64,000 nucleotides of DNA from Amphiura filiformis (Eukaryota; Echinodermata; Ophiuroidea; Amphilepidida; Amphiuridae), in the NCBI RefSeq assembly GCF_039555335.1, contig NC_092635.1, positions 68,174,058 through 68,238,057 of the forward strand. Direction: 5' to 3'. The stretch's first letter is position 1, and each line of letters opens with the position of its first letter. This document shows, one piece after another, positions 1-12,128 of this stretch. A program made the translations under genes and the position numbers. The notes under the pieces were generated by a model. It worked only from the letters and a program-made list of their open reading frames with translations, was not told the origin of the DNA and did not search any database.

Positions 1-3000
1 AGCACCAATATCAGCAGAAGGGTAACTATTCCATCAATACCAATGTCAGCAGTAGATAACTACTTCATCAACACCAATATCACCAGAAGGGTAACTATTC
101 CATCAATACCAATGTCAGCAGTAGATAACTACTTCATCAGCACCAATATCACCAGAAGAGTAACTATTCCATCAATACCAATGTCAGCAGTAGATAACTA
201 CTTCATCAACACCAATATCACCAGAAGGGTAACTATTCCATCAATACCAATGTCAGCAGTAGATGACTACTTTATCAGCACCAATATCAGCAGAAGAGTA
301 ACTATTCCATCAATACCAATGTCAGCAGTAGAAGACTACTTCATCAACACCAATATCACCAGAAGAGTAACTATTCCATCAATACCAATGTCTGCAGTAG
401 ATAACTACTTCATCAACACCAATATCACCAGAAGGGTAACTATTCCATCAATACCAATGTCAGCAGTAGATAACTACTTCATCAGCACCAATATCACCAG
501 AAGAGTAACTATTCCATCAATACCAATGTCAGCAGTAGATGACTACTTCATCAACACCAATATCACCAGAAGGGTAACTATTCCATCAATACCAATGTCA
601 GCAGTAGATAACTACTTCATCAGCACCAATATCACCAGAAGAGTAACTATTCCATCAATACCAATGTCTGCAGTAGATAACTACTTCATCAACACCAATA
701 TCAGCAGAGGAGTAACTATTCCATCAATACCAATATCTGCAGTAGATAACTACTTCATCAACACCAATATCACCAGAAGGGTAACTATTCCATCAATACC
801 AATGTCAGCAGTAGATAACTACTTTATCAGCACCAATATCACCAGAAGAGTAACTATTCCATCAATACCAATATCAGCAGTAGATAACTACTTCATCAAC
901 ACCAATATCAGCAGAAGAGTAACTATTCCATCAATACCAATGTCAGCAGTAGATAACTACTTCATCAACACCAATATCACCAGAAGAGTAACTATTCCAT
1001 CAATACCAATATCAGCAGTAGATAACTACTTCATCAACACCAATATCAGCAGAAGAGTAACTATTCCATCAATACCAATGTCAGCAGTAGATGACTACTT
1101 TATCAACACCAATATCAGCAGAAGAGTAACTATTCCATCAATACCAATGTCAGCAGTAGATAACTACTTCATCAACACCAATATCAGCAGAAGAGTAACT
1201 ATTCCATCAATACCAATGTCAGCAGTAGAAGACTACTTCATCAACACCAATATCACCAGAAGAGTAACTATTCCATCAATACCAATGTCTGCAGTAGATA
1301 ACTACTTCATCAACACCAATATCACCAGAAGGGTAACTATTCCATCAATACCAATGTCAGCAGTAGATAACTACTTCATCAGCACCAATATCACCAGAAG
1401 AGTAACTATTCCATCAATACCAATGTCTGCAGTAGATAACTACTTCATCAACACCAATATCAGCAGAAGAGTAACTATTCCATCAATACCAATGTCAGCA
1501 GTAGATGACTACTTTATCAACACCAATATCAGCAGAAGAGTAACTATTCCATCAATACCAATGTCAGCAGTAGATGACTACTTCATCAACACCAATATCA
1601 GCAGAAGAGTAACTATTCCATCAATACCAATGTCAGCAGTAGATAACTACTTCATCAGCACCAATATCAGCAGAAGAGTAACTATTCCATCAATACCGAT
1701 GTCAGCAGTAGATAACTACTTCATCAACACCAATATCACCAGAAGAGTAACTATTCCATCAATACCAATGTCAGCAGTAGATAACTACTTCATCAGCACC
1801 AATATCAGCAGAAGGGTAACTATTCCATCAATACCAATGTCAGCAGTAGATAACTACTTCATCAACACCAATATCAGCAGAAGGGTAACTATTCCATCAA
1901 TACCAATGTCAGCAGTAGATGACTACTTCACCAACACCAATATCAGCAGAAGGGTAACTATTCCATCAATACCAATGTCAGCAGTAGATAACTACTTCAT
2001 CAGCACCAATATCAGCAGAAGAGTAACTATTCCATCAATACCAATGTCAGCAGTAGATGACTACTTTATCAACACCAATATCAGCAGAAGAGTAACTATT
2101 CCACCAATACCAATGTCAGCAGTAGATGACTACTTCATCAACACCAATATCAGCAGAGGAGTAACTATTCCATCAATACCAATGTCAGCAGTTGATAACT
2201 ACTTCATCAACACCAATATCACCAGAAGAGTAACTATTCCATCAATACCAATGTCAGCAGTAGATAACTACTTCATCAACACCAATATCAGCAGAAGGGT
2301 AACTATTCCATCAATACCAATGTCAGCAGTAGATAACTACTTCATCAGCACCAATATCAGCAGAAGGGTAACTATTCCATCAATACCAATGTCAGCAGTA
2401 GATAACTACTTCATCAACACCAATATCAGCAGAAGGGTAACTATTCCATCAATACCAATGTCAGCAGTAGATGACTACTTTATCAACACCAATATCAGCA
2501 GAAGAGTAACTATTCCATCAATACCAATGTCAGCAGTAGATAACTACTTCATCAACACCAATATCAGCAGAAGAGTAACTATTCCATCAATACCAATGTC
2601 AGCAGTAGAAGACTACTTCATCAACACCAATATCACCAGAAGAGTAACTATTCCATCAATACCAATGTCTGCAGTAGATAACTACTTCATCAACACCAAT
2701 ATCACCAGAAGGGTAACTATTCCATCAATACCAATGTCAGCAGTAGATAACTACTTCATCAGCACCAATATCACCAGAAGAGTAACTATTCCATCAATAC
2801 CAATGTCTGCAGTAGATAACTACTTCATCAACACCAATATCAGCAGAAGAGTAACTATTCCATCAATACCAATGTCAGCAGTAGATGACTACTTTATCAA
2901 CACCAATATCAGCAGAAGAGTAACTATTCCATCAATACCAATGTCAGCAGTAGATGACTACTTCATCAACACCAATATCAGCAGAAGAGTAACTATTCCA

Positions 3001-4440
3001 TCAATACCAATGTCAGCAGTAGATAACTACTTCATCAGCACCAATATCAGCAGAAGAGTAACTATTCCATCAATACCGATGTCAGCAGTAGATAACTACT
3101 TCATCAACACCAATATCACCAGAAGAGTAACTATTCCATCAATACCAATGTCAGCAGTAGATAACTACTTCATCAGCACCAATATCAGCAGAAGGGTAAC
3201 TATTCCATCAATACCAATGTCAGCAGTAGATAACTACTTCATCAACACCAATATCAGCAGAAGGGTAACTATTCCATCAATACCAATGTCAGCAGTAGAT
3301 GACTACTTCACCAACACCAATATCAGCAGAAGGGTAACTATTCCATCAATACCAATGTCAGCAGTAGATAACTACTTCATCAGCACCAATATCAGCAGAA
3401 GAGTAACTATTCCATCAATACCAATGTCAGCAGTAGATGACTACTTTATCAACACCAATATCAGCAGAAGAGTAACTATTCCACCAATACCAATGTCAGC
3501 AGTAGATGACTACTTCATCAACACCAATATCAGCAGAGGAGTAACTATTCCATCAATACCAATGTCAGCAGTTGATAACTACTTCATCAACACCAATATC
3601 ACCAGAAGAGTAACTATTCCATCAATACCAATGTCAGCAGTAGATAACTACTTCATCAACACCAATATCAGCAGAAGGGTAACTATTCCATCAATACCAA
3701 TGTCAGCAGTAGATAACTACTTCATCAGCACCAATATCAGCAGAAGGGTAACTATTCCATCAATACCAATGTCAGCAGTAGATAACTACTTCATCAACAC
3801 CAATATCAGCAGAAGGGTAACTATTCCATCAATACCAATGTCAGCAGTAGATGACTACTTCATCAACACCAATATCAGCAGAAGGGTAACTATTCCATCA
3901 ATACCAATGTCAGCAGTAGATAACTACTTCATCAGCACCAATATCAGCAGAAGAGTAACTATTCCATCAATACCAATGTCAGCAGTAGATGACTACTTTA
4001 TCAACACCAATATCAGCAGAAGAGTAACTATTCCATCAATACCAATGTCAGCAGTAGATGACTACTTCATCAACACCAATATCAGCAGAGGAGTAACTAT
4101 TCCATCAATACCAATGTCAGCAGTAGATAACTACTTCATCAGCACCAATATCAGCAGAAGAGTAACTATTCCATCAATACCAATGTCAGCAGTAGATGAC
4201 TACTTTATCAACACCAATATCAGCAGAAGAGTAACTATTCCATCAATACCAATGTCAGCAGTAGATGACTACTTCATCAACACCAATATCAGCAGAGAAG
4301 TAACTATTCCATCAATACCAATGTCAGCAGTAGATGACTACTTCATCAACACCAATATCACCAGAAGAGTAACTATTCCATCAATACCAATGTCAGCAGT
4401 AGAAGACTACTTCATCAGCACCAATATCAGTAGATGATAA
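1..4440 (+). repeat. 69-bp minisatellite (34+35 bp dimer), continuously open frame
   Basis: There are about 64 tandem units of exactly 69 bp with no length change. Each unit contains two related halves. The 34-bp half starts ACCAATGTCAGCAGTAGATA and the 35-bp half starts ACCAATATCAGCAGAAGAGT. Because 69 is divisible by 3, one frame stays open from base 1 to a TGA at 4435-4437, giving a 23-residue repeat (MSAVDNYFINTNISRR then VTIPSIP). Differences between units are both silent (TTC/TTT, AGA/AGG, TCA/TCT) and replacing (N/D, N/S, S/T). The array starts before the window. I read it as satellite DNA. A coding exon of a repetitive protein is possible but unsupported. Confidence 0.95.
1057..3860 (+). 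repeat. Perfect 20-unit higher-order duplication inside the 69-bp array
   Basis: Bases 1057-2480 are identical to 2437-3860, a shift of 1380 bp or exactly 20 units. Rare variants such as CCGATG (1696/3076), CACCAACACC (1929/3309), CCACCAATAC (2101/3481) and GTTGAT (2191/3571) all recur. The mismatches that end the identity are at 1056/2436 and 2481/3861. Confidence 0.95.
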
Positions 4441-4602
4441 CTATTTTTTCAATACCAATATCAGCACTTAACTTCAGCAGTAGGCCTAGATGTATATGAC
4501 TACTTCATGAACACTAATGTCTGCAGTATATGACTACTTCATCAACACCAATATCAGCAGTAGATAGCTATTTTATCACTACTTTTTTAGTAGTACAATA
4601 TG
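4441..4602 (+). repeat. Degenerate 34-bp monomers at the end of the forward array
   Basis: Diverged copies of the 34-bp monomer (TCAGCAGTAG, TGACTACTTCATCAACACC) with indels trail off before the hAT-like insertion. Confidence 0.8.
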
Positions 4603-4800
4603 TAGTGGCGACACCAGTAATTTGTCGTTATTCATTTTTTGGGGTCATTGGGTGAATTTCGGGGGAGGAGGGATAAAATTAACCAAATTTGCACAAAATT
4701 GCCGCAAAAAGTGTAAATTGTTTTTGCCTTAAAGCTAGGGGGGTAAACAGTTTAATTAAACGGGAGAATTTCCCCCTTGTCCCCGGTAGTGCCGCCGCTG
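4603..4800. mobile_element. Small hAT-like element between the two arrays
   Basis: The ends TAGTGGCGACACCAG and GTGCCGCCGCTG are imperfect inverted repeats. The interior (TTTGCACAAAATTGCCGCAA, gggggg and ccccc runs) resembles the elements at 59667 and 62501. No clean 8-bp target duplication was found for this copy. It sits at the point where monomer orientation flips. Confidence 0.6.
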
Positions 4801-5746
4801 CTGATATAGGCATTGATGAAGTAACTATCTACTGCTGATATAGGCATTGATGAAGTAGCTATCTACTGCTAACATTGGTACTGACGAAGTAGCTATCTAC
4901 TGCTGACATGGGTATTGATGAAGTAACTATCTGCTGCTGATATTGGTATTGACGAAGTAGCTATCTACTGCTGATATTGGTATTGATGAAGTAGCTATCT
5001 ACTGCTGATATTGGTATTGATGAAGTAGCCACCTGCTGCTGATATTGGTATTGATGAAGTAGCTATCTACTGCTGATATTGGTATTGATGAAGTAGCTAT
5101 CTACTGCTGATATTGGTATTGATGAAGTAGCTATATCTACTGCTAATATTGGTATTGATGAATTAACTATCTATGATATTGGTATTGATGAAGTAGCTAT
5201 CTGCTGCTGATATTGATAACTTATTATAGATGAAATAATTTCTACTGATATTGGTATTGATGAAGTAACTATCTGCTGCTGATATTGGCATTGATGAAGT
5301 AGATATCTACTGTTGATATTGGTAGCCTATAGATGAAGTAGCTATCTACTGCTGATATAGGCATTGATAAGGTAACTATCTACTGCTGATATAGGCATTG
5401 ATGAAGTAGCTATCTACTGCTGATATAGGTATTGATGAAGTAACTATCTACTGCTGATATAGGCATTGATGAAGTAACTATCTACTGCTGATATTGGTAT
5501 TGATGAAGTAACTATCTGCTGCTGATATTGGCATTGATGAAGTAGATATCTACTGTTGATATTGATAGCCTATAGACAAAGTAGCTATCTACTGCTGATA
5601 TATGCATTGACGAAGTAACTATCTACTGCTGATATAGGCATTGACGAAGTAACTATCTACTGCTGATTATTGGTATTGATGAAGTAACTATCTGCTGCTG
5701 ATATTGGCATTGATGAAGTAACTATCTACTGCTGATTATTGGTATA
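4798..5746 (-). repeat. Inverted 34-bp monomer array
   Basis: About 27 tandem 34-bp units of the type TACTGCTGATATTGGTATTG / ATGAAGTAGCTATC are the reverse complement of the forward-array monomer. Unlike the forward array this one is monomeric, has indels and no open frame. Confidence 0.93.
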
Positions 5747-6300
5747 ATTGAATTTAATTAGTCATTTATTTTGTGGTTATCTAAATATATGAAATTCTAA
5801 AATATTCCTAAACGGGATGTTTTTTTTTAATGGAATAGCCCGACGTTTAAGAACATGACAATAAGAGCTAATAAGGTATACCAACGCATTAAGAAACATA
5901 ATAAATTGCTCAAATTTGATAACGAACAAGGAAAAATTGCTCACTATTTTCGTTGAAATGTCGTCATTTCTGAAAGTTGCTTTAACGAATTCTATGCGAA
6001 TACGAGATGGAAATTACCTGGGGATTTTATAGGCCTATGATACGAAAGCGTAGATTTACATTATTCTTTGTTCGTACCTTCTGTTTTCATTAAAAAAGCT
6101 TCTTGTATAGCATTCAAAGGTTTCAAACAAACTTTTTTTTAAAGTGTATAGCTGAACTGAAAAATAGTCTTCAATTCCACAACAGCGAATCAACACTTCT
6201 CGCTCGTCTGCTCTGTTTGCAAACATGTTACAGTTCAACTTCAAAGCGACCAAATTGAAGCAAAACATGTCAAAGCAACATGCGCGACACAGGGATCAAC
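5747..6300. other. AT-rich spacer, no feature recognised
   Basis: This is unique-looking AT-rich sequence between monomer blocks, with short spurious open frames only. Confidence 0.6.
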
Positions 6301-6600
6301 AAAATCCTTCATCAATACCAACATAAGCAGTGATTTCTTCATTAACACCAATTTTACAGTATATGGCCGCCAATACATCAATGCCAATATCAGCAGTAGA
6401 TGGCTACTGTAGTTGAAATATCAGCATTGATGAAATATCTACTGCTGATATCGGTATTGATGAAGTAGCTATCTACTGCTGATATCGGTGTTGATGAAGT
6501 AGTCATCTGCTGCTGATATTGGTATTGATGAAGGAGCCATCTACTGCTAATATAATGTGTTCAATGAAATACCCAACTACTAATATTGGTATTTATAAGC
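6301..6600. repeat. Outlying 34-bp monomers, forward then inverted
   Basis: Diverged forward monomers (TTCATCAATACCAACATAAG, CAATATCAGCAGTAGATGG) run to about 6410. Inverted monomers (CTACTGCTGATATCGGTATT) run from about 6420 to 6600. Confidence 0.8.
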
Positions 6601-7354
6601 AGCCAACACACATGGAGAAGGACCTTGCCAAATAGCTGTCTACTGCTGGTGGAGTTAACTGTATAAATGATTTGACCTATGACCTCATTTTGTTCATATT
6701 CAAGACATGCTTTGTTGGTAATTTTTTTTGCCAGTCGGGGTATTTCTTTAAAAACTGGGAGGATAAATAACACATCTGATTCAAAAACACTTGTCCCATG
6801 TCAACTCAAGTTTCAGCTAAGAACTGTGCGGCACCTGGCGTAACACACAAAAGCACAATGTGACACGAACATACAACCATTTAAAATAACATTTGTTTTA
6901 TTTTAGCATGTGTACATTTGTTTAAAATTCTACACCTATTTATTTGCACATATTTTGGGAGAAATAATAATTCAATTACTATAAAAGTGGGAATTTTGGC
7001 AAGATTAATTTTTCACTCCGTATAAAATTTGAAGCATTTTTTCCTTTGTTTTTAATTTTACTAATTTGAATTTTTCTACACAGACTTGCATACTAAAGAA
7101 CATTTAGTCAAAAGAGTGAATATTAATATAGCGCAAAAATTTCCACTTAAACAGCACAACTTGGGGTTTGGAACATATATTTGAAGTAACAATTCCATAG
7201 TATATATTGTTGTGACTATGGATAACAATAACAAAAAACTCACATAATTATATATCTGCACATTAAACTCACTCTGTTAGCATATAACAAGAACTTTCTT
7301 CTTCACAGTTCTTGAATCACCCTTCTGACACTAGAGTATGAAATATCCCATATT
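6601..7354. other. Intergenic, no feature recognised
   Basis: AT-rich sequence with short chance open frames. No motif or repeat was recognised. Confidence 0.5.
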
Positions 7355-7525
7355 CTGATAATCCAGCTGAAATCCATATACCTCCTATGGAAGACATAAC
7401 CTTAATCTCCCACATAGGGGGTGTAAATTTCATTCAGGTAATCCCACTTGAAATTCACAGTCCCTGTGTGAAGGATTAAAGCCATGTCTTCCATAGGGGG
7501 TACAGTTTTCAACTAGAATCCCCAC
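7355..7525. mobile_element. Family A palindromic MITE, diverged
   Basis: The two arms CCAGCTGAAATCCATATACC and CTTCCATAGGGGGTACAG match the family A consensus, which starts GGGCTATTCCAGTTGAAATC and has inner hairpin arms GGAAGACATGACCTTAATCT. The outer ends are eroded. Confidence 0.75.
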
Positions 7526-8309
7526 GCTAGAATAGTCAGTGAAAGTTTGCCTTGGTACTTATTTCTTAAGTATGGTTCAACCTCTCTTATCTCACCCTCT
7601 TCTACACAGATCTCTCTTATCTGGCTATGAGATCTTATTAGGAAAATGTGTTTTAATGCTTTGGACACCTTAATTTCATGCTCCAAAGCATTTATAGTGC
7701 AACATACATCTATGTTGCATACAGCACTCAAATACACCATATTGAAAAATCTTAAGTTATACTAAATTGAGCACTTCAAATTTCTTTTGGTCTTAAAATA
7801 AACATGTTTGGTCGTATCATGGTAGGATAACAGAAGTTGGACCATACCATTTTTCTACTTTCAACTAGCATTACGCCCATCCCATTTTCAATATCAATGT
7901 CTACTGTAATTAGTTCAAACACCCCTCTTCCTAAATGTGTTAAAAGTATATCCATTAATTATTAAGATTAATAATTGAGATCTGATTTGCTGGTTTTACT
8001 ACAACAGCAAATTAACATGACCCCCTAAAAGTAAACCTTTCCTTGAAAATCAGTGTTTTTCAACTTCCTACACAAGTAATGCCCATGACTGCAAAACACT
8101 TGCTTCTGTGTATAATATTGGTGGAATGTTACTTACATTGCAAAGTGAAACTTGTAAAATTCCGCCAAACCAGAGTGAAGTTTTTGTTGATTTACATGTT
8201 AGTTCAAACAACGATATAATAATGATATATAGACCAGCAAACCATTACTTATTTTGCTTTGACTATATGTACATCTGTAAACAACACCAACAAGACTGTT
8301 ACACAAACC
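7526..8309. other. Intergenic, no feature recognised
   Basis: No conserved coding or repeat signal was seen. Confidence 0.5.
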
Positions 8310-8312
8310 AAT

Positions 8313-9047
8313 GGGCTATTCCACTTAAAATCCACACTACCCCTGTGGAAGATTTAGTTAAAGTCTTCCACAAAAGGAGTATGTGTTTCGAATAGAATAG
8401 ACAGTTGGATAACTTCTATTTGAAATACTCACTCCAGGGGCGTAGCCAGCTTTCTTGGTCAGGGGTGGCAAAATAAAATTTCGAGGGCACAGCCTGACGA
8501 AAAATAAATTGCAGTTGCATCATACATACCGGTACATAACCGTTTTTGTTTTTAGAGAGACTGCACATGACATGTCTTGGAGCTTCCAAAAAGGCTTTAC
8601 TGTGACGATGTGCCTGCGTAGCGCGCACAATTTGTGTATTTGACACTATTTTCGCCCATGATTGGGATGAAAGGGGCTACGTTGTGACCAATTTTTTATT
8701 TTATTTTGGCCCATGATCTGGTTGAATTTTAGTGGAAAAGGGGCTCCTTGCCCTTTTTCTTTTCCTTTGCCCTCCAGATTTTCTCTTCCTTTTTTGCCAG
8801 AGGGGCACTTTTTTCTTTCATTTTTTGTCAGGGGTGGCACTCTGCCCCCCTTGCCCCCCTGCTGGCTACGCTACTGACTCACTCCCAGTTGTGGAAGATA
8901 CAGGTAAAGGCATAATACAGGGGGAGTAAGGGTTTCAAAATGATTAACCTTAACCAATTACATTTGGAAAACATACCCCCCCCCCCCCGTGGAAGATATT
9001 TCCTAAATCTTCCACAGGGGTAGTGTGGATTTAGAGTGGAATAGCCC
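8313..9047. mobile_element. Family B palindromic MITE split by a hAT-like insertion
   Basis: Left part 8313-8434 and right part 8885-9047 together form one family B element (ends GGGCTATTCC and GGAATAGCCC, inner arms around CTTCCACAGGGG). It is flanked by the 3-bp duplication AAT (8310-8312 and 9048-9050). Confidence 0.88.
8435..8876. mobile_element. hAT-like non-autonomous element with 8-bp TSD
   Basis: The terminal inverted repeats are CAGGGGCGTAGCCAGC and GCTGGCTACGCTACTG (442 bp). The perfect 8-bp target duplication ACTCACTC lies at 8427-8434 and 8877-8884. CAG...CTG ends with an 8-bp duplication are the hAT signature. No transposase is encoded. It is nested inside the family B MITE. Confidence 0.9.
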
Positions 9048-9050
9048 AAT

Positions 9051-9992
9051 GTTGCTATAAAGATGCATGTAAATGATGGAACAAACCATTTTATCAAATA
9101 CCAGACATACCACACACATACTTATTTTAACAGAATGATCGTACAGACAGGTTGGACAGAAATCGAGACCTTTTTTGACTTGCAACATTGGACTTTTACT
9201 ACTGAAGTGCATACATGTCATACAAGGCAAATGGTTGGAATAAGTTTCAGATCGTCACAATACTGGCATTTTAATTTCTGAGTGTAGCGACTACTCGTAC
9301 TAAAATTTGGAAAGTACTCATATGTTTATACTAATTATCAATGTTTTGCAGATTTTATTGGGGCTCGTACCTTACCAGCCTAATCCCTCCCTGAATCTGC
9401 TTTAGGTCTTGGTAAGGTCCAGGGATGAAAATAAGGAGTGATGGACCAGGGGCTACTTTTATTTTTAAAAAGCACATGATTCAACAAATTTAACTAGGAA
9501 CCAGGGACCATTTCCAATCACCAAGGGGCCAATAAAAATAAAGATTTGCTGAATGAGTTAAATAAGCACTAGTTGCTTTGAATTTGATATTTTGATATAC
9601 CAGGGACTATTTCAGAGTTTCTGGGGGCCAAACGGCTTCCGTCTCCCACTTATTTGCACCCTTGGTAAATCACTCAGAAATTTAAATGCCAATATTATGC
9701 AACAAGAAACTTCTACACAATGGAGAACAAACAAATACATGTTTCAGATCATACTTCAACGACAAATATGGCGGTTGATAAGTGGTGAATCAGCCCCAAT
9801 GATTACCGAATCAATTGTACAACGATATTGATCAGATAATTAATCACTGATGCTTCATGAACTGCCAGACAACCAGCCCAAAAACATACATTTTGAACAT
9901 TTTGTGAACAAAAATACCCAACAATTTGTGTATAGATTTTGGTCATACATGCTATCAAAAGGACATTCACATATAAATCAAATGGGATATAT
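9051..9992. other. Intergenic, no feature recognised
   Basis: Mostly unassigned. The stretch 9410-9600 (CCAGGGATGAAAATAAGGAG) looks like an old interspersed repeat, but only one copy is in the window. Confidence 0.4.
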
Positions 9993-9993
9993 T

Positions 9994-10178
9994 GGGCTAT
10001 TCAGTTGAAATCCATCCACCCCTTATGGTAGACATGACCTTAATCTTCCACACAGGGAGTGTAGATTTCAAATGAAGTCACCCATTCAGGTAACCCATTT
10101 GAAATTCATACACCCTGTGTGAAGATTAAGGTAATGTCTTCAATAGGGGGTATATAGATTTTTAACAGGAATATCCAA
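9994..10178. mobile_element. Family A palindromic MITE
   Basis: It starts GGGCTATTCAGTTGAAATCC, has inner arms GACATGACCTTAATCTTCCA and AAGATTAAGGTAATGTCTTC, and ends GGAATATCC. The left flank is ATT. Confidence 0.85.
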
Positions 10179-10180
10179 AT

Positions 10181-10976
10181 TTTTAGAACCACTGACAATT
10201 TGCAATGGTTAGGTTATACATGCAAATTATATGCAAATTATTATATATATATATGCAAATTAAACGTTTCAGGTGTTCAGTGGTCAATTTAACATTTTGT
10301 TTTTGTTTTTCAAAACATGTCTACAAAATGTCCTTCTTTGACGAAAAACCACAAATTATTTTCCATCACAGATCACTAACTTCTGATTTAGTATATATCC
10401 TTTCCTAAATTCTACCAATTTGAAAATGTATTGTTTATGAATCTGAATTGTTTGATAATGTGAAAAATGTACTTAATATATGACATAATAGTAGATTAAT
10501 ATTCCAATAGATGGGAGAGAGGGTCAGAGAGTGTGTAGATAAAAGTTGTGTCAAATTTACTGGCATACAAAAGAAGTCAGGTGAAAATTATGAAAGGTTA
10601 TAAAGCAATGACACAGGAAGACTCTTCTTCTCTGGGGTAACTCAGGGGTGCTGCCTGTGGTACCTGGCTGTAGTATACCCCAAGTGCTCCCTTATGCAGT
10701 GTTTACTCATAGTGCCTATGTAGTCACATATCCACTAACCACTGGTTACCTTAAAGCCAAAATCAAAGTATGGCGGTGCTAAAATATGGAAACCTGGGTT
10801 TTAGCAATAGAACCATATCCATACGTACCCGCCTGGGAGTATACACCAATGAAGCATACACCAATGAAGCATACACCTATGAAGTTCCCGATGCGACTCA
10901 CAGAAGAGGAATCTCCCTGTGTACTTGACTTATGCTACTGGTTACATTAATACAATAACAACAGATATGTAACAAT
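10181..10976. other. Intergenic; short 15-bp tandem at 10850-10882
   Basis: Unassigned apart from about three copies of GAAGCATACACCAAT near 10850. Confidence 0.5.
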
Positions 10977-10977
10977 G

Positions 10978-11257
10978 GGCTGTTCTATTTGAAATACATA
11001 TCCCTACTGTGGAAGATTTTGGAATTCCAATTTACATTATTCCAGATCCAACCATTGTCATCCATAAAATGTGGGAAAGGTGTGGAAGATTTTGGAATTC
11101 CAAACCAAAATTGTCTTATTTTAGGCAAAACTGCAAAAACCAACTGGATTTGAAAAATTTTCAAAAAAATTCAGCTGGAATTTCACATAAAGCTAGCAAA
11201 AATTTAATGATTAATGTAATCTTCCACAAGGGGTGTGTGGGTTTTAAATTGAACAGC
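10978..11257. mobile_element. Diverged family B-type MITE
   Basis: It starts GGGCTGTTCTATTTGAAATA and ends TTTTAAATTGAACAGCC, with arms GTGGAAGATTTTGGAATTCC (occurring twice, about 11021 and 11086) and AATCTTCCACAAGGGG. The central part is unrelated to the consensus. Confidence 0.65.
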
Positions 11258-11804
11258 CACATCGGTATGTTAAACACTATAGATTAGAAGTGTATATCAT
11301 CATTTTCATTATCCACAGAATATATAAAAAAACATCAAGTATGATAACCATATATATGTACAGTGATAGAACCAGGTTTCCATCTCTTTTGAAACATTTT
11401 GGAACCAATAAACCAGCATCATACTCAGAACAAAGTTCCCTCATCATTGACAAAAAACATGTGCATTTGTGAACTTTGGCAACTGATATGTTATTTCTTA
11501 AAACATGTTTACAATAATGATTACAATAATCTCACAATTAGACAACAATGGAAGCTTTTAACAATTAAATGAATAGTTTCAATTTGACAATATCTAATTT
11601 TATCATTATCAAGGGTGGATTTTACTACAATTTTCGATGCATCTGAAGTCCTTAAACCTATTGTTAGTGAAATCTACCCCTGAATGCAAAGTTCTTTCTT
11701 TGGCACATACCACACATATCTGATTCAAGGATGATGAACTTTGTATCTGGCAGGTGATGTTGATAATTTGTTTCCCCCATTATAGGAAGATATTTGCACA
11801 TGAG
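11258..11804. other. Intergenic, no feature recognised
   Basis: AT-rich sequence with no recognised signal. Confidence 0.5.
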
Positions 11805-11937
11805 GTACTGGGGATTTCCCAGACAGGTACTGGGGATTTCCCAGACAGGTACTGGGGATTTCCCAGACATATACTGGGGATTTCCCAGACAGGTACTGGA
11901 AATTTCCCAGACATAAACTGGGGATTTCCCAGACATA
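11805..11937. repeat. 22-bp tandem repeat, six NF-kappaB-like sites in register
   Basis: The unit ACAGGTACTGGGGATTTCCC-AG repeats six times. GGGGATTTCCC starts at 11810, 11832, 11854, 11876 and 11920, with GGAAATTTCCC at 11898, so spacing is exactly 22 bp. GGGGATTTCC fits the Rel consensus GGGRNYYYCC. Whether it binds anything is unknown. The frames open across it on both strands are periodicity artefacts. Confidence 0.9.
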
Positions 11938-12128
11938 TATTATACTCCACAGTGAGTGAAGGATCCAACTTATTCTATCAGTTCTATAACCCTGGCCATT
12001 CATTGCATTGTCACATTATTTTTTCTTTGTTTGTTTGTTAATTATAATTCAGCTGAGTAATGGCAACACTGCTGTATATTTGGGATCCGGAAGTTTTATG
12101 AAACGATTAAACCAAACGAGAGTCTTAC

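Noticed and set aside
43..4437. A 1464-codon open frame as an ordinary protein-coding gene
   Set aside because: The frame is open because a 69-bp unit repeats without indels. No start context, splice site, signal peptide or non-repetitive coding part is visible. Kept as a repeat, with the coding possibility stated.
11664..12041. Open frames on both strands over the 22-bp repeat
   Set aside because: Periodicity of a short tandem repeat. Three such units give 66 bp, so frames stay open without selection.
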